Of a DNA stretch of 64,000 nucleotides, positions 16,389-24,739 are shown in pieces. The stretch lies in contig NZ_WACG01000007.1 of NCBI RefSeq assembly GCF_009193255.1, forward strand, positions 1 to 64,000. Direction: 5' to 3'. Below the pieces are notes generated by a model that worked only from the letters and a program-made list of their open reading frames with translations, was not told where the DNA came from and ran no database searches. Made by a program: the position numbers and the translations under genes. The DNA is from Arthrobacter koreensis. Its GTDB lineage: Bacteria > Actinomycetota > Actinomycetes > Actinomycetales > Micrococcaceae. How positions within the stretch are numbered: position 1 is the stretch's first letter; each line of letters begins with the position of its first letter.

Positions 16389-19300
16389 GTGTCAGCATTG
16401 AGGGGGGCTGTGCCCGCGCGTCTGCGTGCGCACCGCAAAGCCATCTCGGCCGGCGCGGCTGTGGCAGCCGCGGGAGCACTGGTGGCGACGGCCATCCTGT
16501 ACCCCGGTTTCGCCCGCGCGGACGTGGATCTCAACGACGGCGGCGTCTGGGTCACCAACCAGACCCAGGGCATGGTGGGCCACCTCAACTATCCTTCGCG
16601 AATGCTCGACGGCGCGTACGCGGCCAACAGCGACCGCTTCAACGTGACGCAGCACGAGAGCACCGTTTTCCACTCCAACACGGACCAGTCCAAGATCTCC
16701 CCCGTGGACGTGGCCAACGTGGCCCGCGGCACCGAAGTCCAGCTCCCGGCGTCGGCCGTGCTCAGCCAGGGCGGAAACGCCGTCGCCGTGACCGACCCGG
16801 CGGCAGGAAACGTATGGCTGACCAGCACCGGTTCCCTTCCTTTCTTCAGCGACACGGAGCTGGAGCCTGCCGTGCAGAATGCGCCGGGAGCCGCCGCGGA
16901 CGTTTCGCCCGCGGGCGCGGCCGTGATTGCCGACCCGCGCGGAGGCCGCATCTACAGCTACCATGTTGCCGCTGACGGAAGCTACGGCGAGCCGTCCGTC
17001 ACCGAAGCCGAGGAGCTCAAGGGATTCGGCGACGTCCAGGTGGCTGCCGTGGGCAGCAGGCCGGTGGCGTTCGACGCCGAATCGGGAACCCTGGTGCTGC
17101 CCGGGGGACGCACGGTGGAGTTTGATGACACCCGCGGTGCGCAGCTGCAGGACTCAGGTCCCGAGTCGGACGTTGTTGCGCTGGCCACCGCCACTGCGCT
17201 CATTGAGCAGCCGCTGAACGGTTCCGAGGCAACGGTCACCGAAATCGAGGGGTCCGGGACACCTGCTCCGCCGGTGATGGTGGACGGCTGCGTCCACGCT
17301 GCCTGGGCCGGCGCCGGAACCTACGTGCGCAACTGCGAGCAGGAAGCGGACAACCTCCGCGAGGAGATCCCCGGAATCGGCGCTTCCTCGGACCTGGTGT
17401 TCCGGGTCAACCGCTCCGTGGTGGTCCTCAATGACGTCAACGGCGGCAACGTGTGGCTGGTCCTCGAAAACATGCAGCTGGTGGACAACTGGGGAGACGT
17501 GATCCCGCCCAAGCAGGATTCCAGCGACGACGAAGAGGAATCCGCCAGCGAGAACCCGGTGAACACCCTCCCGGACCGTACCGGGGAGAACCGGCCGCCG
17601 GTCGCCTCCGATGACCGCTTCGGCGTGCGGGCGGGCCGGACCACCATCCTGAACGTCCTGGACAATGACACCGATCCTGACGGGGACCTGCTGACCGTCA
17701 GGCTGACGGGTGAACAGCCCGCCGCCGGCGTGGTCCAGGAAATCTACAACGGCGCCGGCCTGCAGATTGTGGTGCCAGCCGACGCCTCCGGGACGAGCAC
17801 GTTCACATACGAAGTCAGCGACGGACGGGGCGGCACTGCCTCGGCCACGGCTACCGTGCAGGTCCGCGGCGCGGGGGAGAACGCTCCGCCCGAGCCCAGG
17901 CGCTCTACCCGGATCCTGGTGGAGCAGGGCAAATCCGTCAGCCAGAACATCCTGAATGACTGGATGGACCCGGACGGGGATGACCTGGTGCTGCTAGCCG
18001 CGGAACCAACCGCCGACGGGGACCAGGTGCGCACCCGCTCCGACGGTCTGCTGACCTTCCGGGACATTGGCAAGACTCAGGGCGTCAAGGACGTTGCCGT
18101 CACCATTTCGGACGGTACTGAAACAGCCACCGGAACCATCACTTTCGACGTCCGCCCCGCCGGTGTGCTTCCGCCGGTGACGAACTTCGACCACTTCACG
18201 GCAACCGTCGGAGAGGCCGTCACCCTGTACCCGCTGCAGAATGACCTGGATCCTGCCGGCGGCCAGCTCAGCCTTGCCCGGGTGGAACAGGAGCAGGAGG
18301 ACGGCTCCGCACTGGTGCCGAACTATGAGACGGGCGCAGTTTCCTTCACGCCCGCGGCGGCGTCGACCTATTACCTGGAGTACCTGGTGACCAACGGCCC
18401 GCAGAGTGCTGCCGGCCTGATCCGCGTGGATGCCCAGGAATCCGGCAGGCAGGGCGCGCCCGTGGCCGTCCGCGACGTTGCGCTGCTGCCCCGGGGCGGA
18501 AGCGTGCTCGTTGACGTTCTGGGCAATGACACGGATCCCACTGGCGGGGTGCTCGTAGTCCAGTCCGTCAGCACCGGGGCCAGTTCACCGCTGGACGTAG
18601 AGGTGCTGGACCACAACATCCTGCAGATCCATGATGTGCGCGGCATGCAGGAGCAGGGTGTCATCCGCTACACGGTGTCCAACGGTTCGGCCAGCGCCAG
18701 CGGCGAGGTGAGCGTGCTTCCGGTGGAGCCGCCGGAAACGCTGCTCCCGCCCGCCGCGTCCGCTGACACCGCCACCGTCCGTGTGGGTGACGTGGTGGAT
18801 ATCCCTGTCCTTGAAAACGACACTTCGCCCACCGGTGATGAGCTCACCCTCAACCCGGTACTTCCGCAGGACGTGGACCCCGCAGACGGCCAGCTGTTTG
18901 TCTCCGAAAACATCCTGCGCTTCGTTGCCGGTGACACGGCCAAGACCGTTTACGCGATCTATGAGGTGCGCGACTCCAGCGGCCAGAGCGACTCGGCCCA
19001 GGTGCGCATCAACATCCTGCCGCGGGATGACGAGAAGAACACCCCGCCGGTTCCCCGCAACCTGGAGGGCCGGGCGATTGCCGGGACCACCGTGCGGATA
19101 CCGGTGCCGCTCAACGGGCTCGACGCCGACGGCGACTCGGTCTACCTGGACGGCATCGCGGCAGCCCCGGCACTCGGTGCCGCAGTTCCGGGCCCCGACT
19201 ACATCGACTACACCGCCTCCGCATCCGGCCGCGGAACGGATTCGTTTACCTACACCGTGCGGGACCGCCTGGGCCTGGTGAACTCCGGAACCGTGCGGGT

Positions 19301-22300
19301 GGGAATTGCGCCGGCGGCGGAAGCCAACCAGAAGCCGGTGGCGGTGAACGACGCCGTTACCGTGCGTCCGGGACGCGAGGTGGCCGTTCCGGTCCTCGCC
19401 AACGACTCAGACCCCGACGGCGATCCGATCTCGCTGGACCCTGACGGCGTGAGCGCCCAGGAACCGTCCATGGACGCCCGCGCCGACGGGCCCCGGGTCC
19501 GCTTTACCGTGCCGGATGAACCCGGAACCTACAACGTCCGCTACGCCGTAAAGGACAACCGCGGCGGATCCGCGAACGGCAATGTTGCCGTTGTCTCGGA
19601 CCCCAACGCTGAACTGCTGGCCCCGATCGCCCGCGATGACCGGGTGGAGGTCGCCGAGATCCGGGGCCGCACCGCGGTTGACGTGGCGGTGCTTGAGAAT
19701 GACGAGGACCCCGACGGCGTTGCCGAGGACCTTGAAGTGTCAGTGGACCCGCTCCGCACCACCGCCTCGGTGGTTGGGGACAAAGTACGGGTGCAGCTGA
19801 CGGAAGAAGCGCAGGCCATCCCCTACACGGTGCAGGACATGGACGGCGGCACGGCAACGGCGGTGGTTTGGGTACCGGGCCTGAGCGCGCAGTATCCGAC
19901 CCTGCGCAGCTCCGCGGTCCAGGAGGTGCAGGCGGGGGACACCCTTGACCTCGAGCTGGGTGACCTGGTTGAGGTGCGTGAGGGCAGGACGCCCCGCATT
20001 ACCGAGACCGCCAAGGTCAGCGCTATTGGCTCCTCCAACCGGGACACGTGGGTGGCGGACGAGGACACGCTCGCCTACACGGCGGACGAGGATTACGCCG
20101 GGCTGGGGGCGATGACCTTCGAGGTGACGGACGGCTCCGGTCCGGACGATCCGGAGGGCCTCAAGGCCACGCTCACCGTCCTGATCAACGTGATTCCGCT
20201 GCCGGAGCAGAACCTCCCGCCGGTGATGAACCCCGGGTCGCTGGAAGCGGCCAAGGGCGAGGACTCGGTGCGGCTGGACCTGGCACCGCTCGCGTCAGAC
20301 CCTAACCCGGAGGACGCCGACCGCCTCGAGTTCGCCCTGGCCGGTCCGGTTCCGGAAGGTTTCGAAGCGAGCCTTTCGGGCACCATCCTGGAGGTCGCCG
20401 CTGCCGACAGTGCCGCCGTCGGGACAGTGGGCCAGCTTGCCGTGACCGTCACGGACGGACGCAGCGACCCGGTACCCGGACGCGTTGACCTGACGGTGCT
20501 CGCCTCCACCCGTCCGCTGCCGGTTGCCGCGGATGATTCAGTGGACGACGCCGTGCAGGGCAAGCCAGTCACGGTGGATGTACTGGCCAATGACGACAAT
20601 CCCTTCCCGGAAACGCCGCTGCGGATCCTGGAGGCGACAGCAGACGGCAACGGCACAGCGCAGATCAGCGGCGACTCGATCGTGGTTACTCCCAACCCGG
20701 ACTTCGTGGGAAGCATGAGCGTGCAGTACCGGGTGGAAGACAAGACCCGGCAGGCAGACCGGCAGGCTTCCGCGCAGATCCGGCTTTCAGTGCAGGGACG
20801 GCCTGACTCGCCGTCCACGCCGGTAGTGGAGAGCACTCGCAGCCGCACCGTTGTCCTTTCCTGGGACCCGCCGGCATCGAACGGTTCACCCATCACCGGA
20901 TACACGGTCACCGGGAGCAGCGGTTTCAGCCAGGACTGCCCGGCCACCACCTGCACGCTGGCCGGGCTGACGAACAACGTTGAGTACACCTTTGCCGTAA
21001 CGGCAACAAACGCCAACGGCACCTCGGACCCGTCCCCGCAGTCGGCGGCCGCCCGGCCGGATACCCAGCCCGCCCAGCCGGCTCCTCCGGTCCTGGCGTT
21101 CGGTGACCGGCAGCTGGACATCTCCTGGAGCGCACCGGCAAACGACGGCTCTCCCATCGAGAGCTACGACCTGCAGATCTCTCCGGCTCCGCCCGGGGGC
21201 ACCGCCCAGAAAACCGTTCCTGCGTCCATGACCCGCACCACGTGGACGGGCCTGGCCAACGGCACCAGCTACCGCGTGCGGGTCCAGGCACGCAACGCGG
21301 CCCCCGAGCCGTCAGGGTTCAGCGAATACTCTTCCCCTGAGGTTCCCGCCGGTGTGCCATCCGCTCCCGGAACACCCACCACGGCCAAGGCTAATTCGGT
21401 GGGCGTGCAGAGCCAGCTCACCGTTGACTGGGCCGATTCTGATCCGAATGGAGCAGACGTTACCGCCTATGAGCTGCGGGAGTACCGCGGCTCAACCCTG
21501 GTGCGGACCCTGGAGGCCGGTGCTGCGTCCAATATGACGGTCCGGGTGGACAACTCCGAGCAGAACTATTCGTACTCCGCCCGCGCCTACAACAAGGCGG
21601 GCTGGAGCGAGTGGGGCCCAACCTCCGCGCCGCGCCGCGCCGTCGGAGCTCCGGATGCGCCTGCGGCGCCCGTACTGGCAGCTTCGCGCACCGGAGCCGA
21701 AGGACGGGCCGTCACCATCACCTTCACTCCGCTGGCCCAGGGCGCACGCAACGGCGCGCGGGCGGAGGAAATCAGCTACCGGGCAAGCTTCAGCGACGGC
21801 CGTTCCATGATGGTGAGCAGCGGCCAGGAAATCACCGGCTTCAGCAACGGTGCCACGATCACCGCGCGGCTGACCGCCGTCGTGAATTCAGACGGCTCCT
21901 CCTACGACAGCGCCGCCTCCGCAGCGTCCGCCGGCGTGAAGGTCTTCGGCAGCCCTGGAACTCCGTCGGCGTCGGGCTCCGACGGCGGGCAGGGAAGCCG
22001 CACTGCCAGGCTGTCCTGGGCCCCGCCCAACCAGAACGCGCACGACGTCGCGCAGGTCCAGATCTCGGTCAACGGCGGCGGGTGGGAGAACGTTGGCGTC
22101 TCCGGCAGCCGCGATGTCGGTGACGGGTACAACCAGACGGTGAGCATCCGGGTGCGGGTACTGAACTCGCAGGGGACCGCCGGCGGAATCGCGGAAGCCT
22201 CCGCGCGCACCGGCAGCGAGCCGCCGCCTGCCACCTGGACCCTGACTGTGGGCAACCAGCTCTCCAGCGGGGACCGGCGCACCTGCATGGATCCTGTGAA

Positions 22301-22511
22301 CGGCACCAACTTCACTGACCCCGGTTGCCGCGGCGCACACTGGGCCTACATCGGAGACAGCATCGAGACCCGCTGCTACATCGTCCGCCGCAGCGGCGAG
22401 ATCTGGTACCGCCAGCTCTCCGGCCCCAATGCGTCCAACAACGGCCTGCACATCAAGGGCATCCACACCAACTTTGGCTACAATCCGCCCGGCGGGATGG
22501 GCCAGTGCTAA
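16389..22511 (+). CDS. Giant exported protein with Ig/cadherin-like and Fn3 repeats
   Basis: 2,040 residues. One hydrophobic segment near the N-terminus (residues about 18-42, after basic residues) would anchor or export it. Residues about 45-370 are a beta-rich region with NGGNVWLV-type repeats that look propeller-like. An acidic linker follows, then about eleven Ig/cadherin-like repeats (about 400-1470), each opening with a phrase such as RPPVASDDRFGVRAG and LDNDTDPDGD. Five Fn3-like repeats follow (about 1470-1975; SWDPPASNGSPITGY is typical). The last 65 residues form a small domain with four Cys that ends in Cys. The GTG is preceded by AGGGGGA. It is the first gene of the kinase/phosphatase block of the type VII locus. 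A role as an envelope-spanning or surface component is likely but inferred. 212 bp of non-coding DNA precede it. Confidence 0.85.
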   Translation: MSALRGAVPARLRAHRKAISAGAAVAAAGALVATAILYPGFARADVDLNDGGVWVTNQTQGMVGHLNYPSRMLDGAYAANSDRFNVTQHESTVFHSNTDQSKISPVDVANVARGTEVQLPASAVLSQGGNAVAVTDPAAGNVWLTSTGSLPFFSDTELEPAVQNAPGAAADVSPAGAAVIADPRGGRIYSYHVAADGSYGEPSVTEAEELKGFGDVQVAAVGSRPVAFDAESGTLVLPGGRTVEFDDTRGAQLQDSGPESDVVALATATALIEQPLNGSEATVTEIEGSGTPAPPVMVDGCVHAAWAGAGTYVRNCEQEADNLREEIPGIGASSDLVFRVNRSVVVLNDVNGGNVWLVLENMQLVDNWGDVIPPKQDSSDDEEESASENPVNTLPDRTGENRPPVASDDRFGVRAGRTTILNVLDNDTDPDGDLLTVRLTGEQPAAGVVQEIYNGAGLQIVVPADASGTSTFTYEVSDGRGGTASATATVQVRGAGENAPPEPRRSTRILVEQGKSVSQNILNDWMDPDGDDLVLLAAEPTADGDQVRTRSDGLLTFRDIGKTQGVKDVAVTISDGTETATGTITFDVRPAGVLPPVTNFDHFTATVGEAVTLYPLQNDLDPAGGQLSLARVEQEQEDGSALVPNYETGAVSFTPAAASTYYLEYLVTNGPQSAAGLIRVDAQESGRQGAPVAVRDVALLPRGGSVLVDVLGNDTDPTGGVLVVQSVSTGASSPLDVEVLDHNILQIHDVRGMQEQGVIRYTVSNGSASASGEVSVLPVEPPETLLPPAASADTATVRVGDVVDIPVLENDTSPTGDELTLNPVLPQDVDPADGQLFVSENILRFVAGDTAKTVYAIYEVRDSSGQSDSAQVRINILPRDDEKNTPPVPRNLEGRAIAGTTVRIPVPLNGLDADGDSVYLDGIAAAPALGAAVPGPDYIDYTASASGRGTDSFTYTVRDRLGLVNSGTVRVGIAPAAEANQKPVAVNDAVTVRPGREVAVPVLANDSDPDGDPISLDPDGVSAQEPSMDARADGPRVRFTVPDEPGTYNVRYAVKDNRGGSANGNVAVVSDPNAELLAPIARDDRVEVAEIRGRTAVDVAVLENDEDPDGVAEDLEVSVDPLRTTASVVGDKVRVQLTEEAQAIPYTVQDMDGGTATAVVWVPGLSAQYPTLRSSAVQEVQAGDTLDLELGDLVEVREGRTPRITETAKVSAIGSSNRDTWVADEDTLAYTADEDYAGLGAMTFEVTDGSGPDDPEGLKATLTVLINVIPLPEQNLPPVMNPGSLEAAKGEDSVRLDLAPLASDPNPEDADRLEFALAGPVPEGFEASLSGTILEVAAADSAAVGTVGQLAVTVTDGRSDPVPGRVDLTVLASTRPLPVAADDSVDDAVQGKPVTVDVLANDDNPFPETPLRILEATADGNGTAQISGDSIVVTPNPDFVGSMSVQYRVEDKTRQADRQASAQIRLSVQGRPDSPSTPVVESTRSRTVVLSWDPPASNGSPITGYTVTGSSGFSQDCPATTCTLAGLTNNVEYTFAVTATNANGTSDPSPQSAAARPDTQPAQPAPPVLAFGDRQLDISWSAPANDGSPIESYDLQISPAPPGGTAQKTVPASMTRTTWTGLANGTSYRVRVQARNAAPEPSGFSEYSSPEVPAGVPSAPGTPTTAKANSVGVQSQLTVDWADSDPNGADVTAYELREYRGSTLVRTLEAGAASNMTVRVDNSEQNYSYSARAYNKAGWSEWGPTSAPRRAVGAPDAPAAPVLAASRTGAEGRAVTITFTPLAQGARNGARAEEISYRASFSDGRSMMVSSGQEITGFSNGATITARLTAVVNSDGSSYDSAASAASAGVKVFGSPGTPSASGSDGGQGSRTARLSWAPPNQNAHDVAQVQISVNGGGWENVGVSGSRDVGDGYNQTVSIRVRVLNSQGTAGGIAEASARTGSEPPPATWTLTVGNQLSSGDRRTCMDPVNGTNFTDPGCRGAHWAYIGDSIETRCYIVRRSGEIWYRQLSGPNASNNGLHIKGIHTNFGYNPPGGMGQC

Positions 22512-22557
22512 ACCCGTTTACGAACACCCAATCCGCACCACCTAGGGGAACACCACC

Positions 22558-23529
22558 ATGTCCATGACCGAAGAGCAGGCCGCCTGGTTCGCCGAAACCT
22601 TCGCCAAACTGGTCACCAACGTTGGCCAGGCAGTGCTGGGCAAGCCGCAGGCCGTGCGGCTGATCCTCACCTCCATGCTGGCCGAAGGACACGTGCTGCT
22701 CGAAGACGCCCCCGGCACAGGCAAGACCATGCTCGCCCGCGCGCTGGCTGCCACCGTGCAGGGAACCACGTCCCGCATCCAGTTCACTCCGGACCTGCTG
22801 CCGTCCGACGTCACCGGCATCACGATCTACGACCAGAAGACCCAGGCCTTCGAGTTCCACCGCGGTCCGACCTTCGCGAACGTGGTCCTGGCGGACGAAA
22901 TCAACCGTGCCTCGCCCAAGACCCAGTCGGCACTGCTGGAGGTCATGGAAGAGTCGCGCGTCACCGTGGACGGCACCACCTACACGCAGGAGCGCCCCTT
23001 CATGGTGATCGCGACGCAGAACCCGATCGAGCAGGCAGGCACCTACCGCCTGCCGGAGGCGCAGCTGGACCGGTTCCTGATCAAGACGTCCATGGGATAT
23101 CCGGATCATGCGGCCACGGTAGAGCTGCTGGCCGGGTCCGCCACACGCGACCGGTCTGCCGCGTTGACCGCCGTCATCACCTCCGCCGCAGTACGGGACA
23201 TGGCTGACCTTGCCGCGTCCGTGCATACCGATACCTCCGTGCTTGAATACATCGCCCATCTGGCGGCGGCCACCCGCGAGGCTCCCGAAACCCGCCTCGG
23301 TGTCAGCGTCCGCGGCGCCCTGGCAATGGTCCGGGCCGCGAAGGTATGGGCCGCGGCCGAAGGCCGGAACTACGTACTGCCCGACGACGTGCTGACGCTC
23401 GCACCCAGCGTCTTTACCCACCGCCTGGTCATGGATCCCGAAGCCGAGTTCGCCGGCGCCACGGCCTCCGCCGTGCTGGACCAGGTCCTTGCATCCACTG
23501 CCGCGCCGCAGCAGCGCGTCAACGCCTAG
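22558..23529 (+). CDS. MoxR family AAA+ ATPase
   Basis: A 323-residue cytoplasmic ATPase, thought to act as a chaperone for membrane or secreted complexes together with DUF58 proteins. Walker A is EDAPGTGKTMLARAL, Walker B is VVLADEINRASPKTQSALLE, sensor 1 is VIATQNPIEQAGTYRLPEAQLDRF cut by family-typical residues, and the C-terminal lid domain is present. Length is standard. An AGGGGAA sequence precedes the ATG. It begins 46 bp after the giant protein gene and is followed by the DUF58 gene, the usual MoxR-DUF58-transglutaminase order. Confidence 0.93.
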   Translation: MSMTEEQAAWFAETFAKLVTNVGQAVLGKPQAVRLILTSMLAEGHVLLEDAPGTGKTMLARALAATVQGTTSRIQFTPDLLPSDVTGITIYDQKTQAFEFHRGPTFANVVLADEINRASPKTQSALLEVMEESRVTVDGTTYTQERPFMVIATQNPIEQAGTYRLPEAQLDRFLIKTSMGYPDHAATVELLAGSATRDRSAALTAVITSAAVRDMADLAASVHTDTSVLEYIAHLAAATREAPETRLGVSVRGALAMVRAAKVWAAAEGRNYVLPDDVLTLAPSVFTHRLVMDPEAEFAGATASAVLDQVLASTAAPQQRVNA

Positions 23530-23539
23530 GACCACCCGA

Positions 23540-24739
23540 GTGCCCAGTTTCCCCCGGATTCCCGCATCCGTCCTCCGCGCGCCGAAGGCTGTCTTCGCCA
23601 GCGTCACGGCACTGGGGTGGACCGTTGCCGCCCTCGCCGCGGCGTGCTGGCTGGCCGGCGGACTGCTGGGCTGGCGCGAGGCGCTGATCGCTGCCTTGGC
23701 GCTGTCGCTGGTGCTCGCCGCAGGGCTCGCCTTCGTCCTGGGGCGGCAGGCCTATTCGGTGCGCCTGGACCTCACCCGCACCCGGGTAGCCGTGGGGGAT
23801 GACGCCGTCGGCTCCCTGACCGTTGGCAACCCCGGGGCGCGTCTGCTGCTGCCTGCACTGCTGGAACTGCCCGTGGGGGCAGCGACCGCCGTCTTCGAAC
23901 TGCCGCGCATGGCACCGGGAGCCGAACACGAGGAACTGTTCCGGATCCCCACGCAGAAGCGGGCAGTGATTGTGGTGGGGCCGGTGGAATCGGTTCGCCG
24001 GGACCCGTTTGGCCTGCTGGGCCGCCGGCTGCGCTGGACGGACCCGGTGGACCTGTTTGTCCATCCGCGGACCGTGAACCTGCAGGGCTCGGCCACGGGA
24101 TTCATCAAGGACCTGGAGGGACTGCCAACGCGGATCCTCAGCACCGCCGACGTGTCCTTCCACGCGCTGCGGGAATACGTACCGGGAGACGACCGCCGGC
24201 ACATCCACTGGAAGACCACGGCACGGACCGGCACGCTGATGGTCCGCCAGTTCGAGGAGACCCGGCGTTCCCACCTGGCGGTAGCGCTCTCCGGACGCCG
24301 CGCGGACTACGGCAGCGAGGACGAATTCGAGCTGGCGGTGTCAGTGGCGGGATCCCTGGGCCTGCAGGCACTGCGCGAGCAGCGTGACCTGAGCGTGCTC
24401 ACCCAGGACGGGTTGATGCGCAGCGGCAGCGGAACGATCCTCCTGGACGGCCTGACCCGTCTTGAAAGCACGGACCGCCGGGAGGGAACCCGGGAACTGG
24501 CCGGCCTCACTGCCGACGCCGTGCCCAACGCCTCAGTGGTCATCCTGGTGACCGGTTCAGTTCCGGGCGCCGCAGAACTGCGGTCCGCGTCGACTGCAAT
24601 TCCTCCGGGTATCCGTACCCTTGTGGTCCGGTGTGCCGAGGGCGGAGCGCCGGGTCGCCGGGACATCGCCGACCTCACGGTGCTGGCGTGCGGCAACCTG
24701 GATGATCTTCCAGCGCTGATTCGGAAGGGCACGGCGTGA
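23540..24739 (+). CDS. DUF58 domain protein
   Basis: A 399-residue protein with two membrane helices near the N-terminus (residues about 15-65) and a DUF58 domain centred on FHALREYVPGDDRRHIHWK and VRQFEETRRSHL, the family signature. DUF58 proteins have a vWA-like fold and are partners of MoxR ATPases. The GTG at 23540 is chosen because it follows the moxR stop by 10 bp with AGGA in front. A longer frame would run back into moxR. The stop overlaps the next start (GTGA), so expression is coupled to the transglutaminase-like gene. Confidence 0.88.
   Translation: MPSFPRIPASVLRAPKAVFASVTALGWTVAALAAACWLAGGLLGWREALIAALALSLVLAAGLAFVLGRQAYSVRLDLTRTRVAVGDDAVGSLTVGNPGARLLLPALLELPVGAATAVFELPRMAPGAEHEELFRIPTQKRAVIVVGPVESVRRDPFGLLGRRLRWTDPVDLFVHPRTVNLQGSATGFIKDLEGLPTRILSTADVSFHALREYVPGDDRRHIHWKTTARTGTLMVRQFEETRRSHLAVALSGRRADYGSEDEFELAVSVAGSLGLQALREQRDLSVLTQDGLMRSGSGTILLDGLTRLESTDRREGTRELAGLTADAVPNASVVILVTGSVPGAAELRSASTAIPPGIRTLVVRCAEGGAPGRRDIADLTVLACGNLDDLPALIRKGTA

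Noticed and set aside
20093-21157. 354-codon minus-strand frame inside the giant repeat protein gene
   Set aside because: Ser/Thr-rich shadow of the Fn3 and Ig-like repeats.
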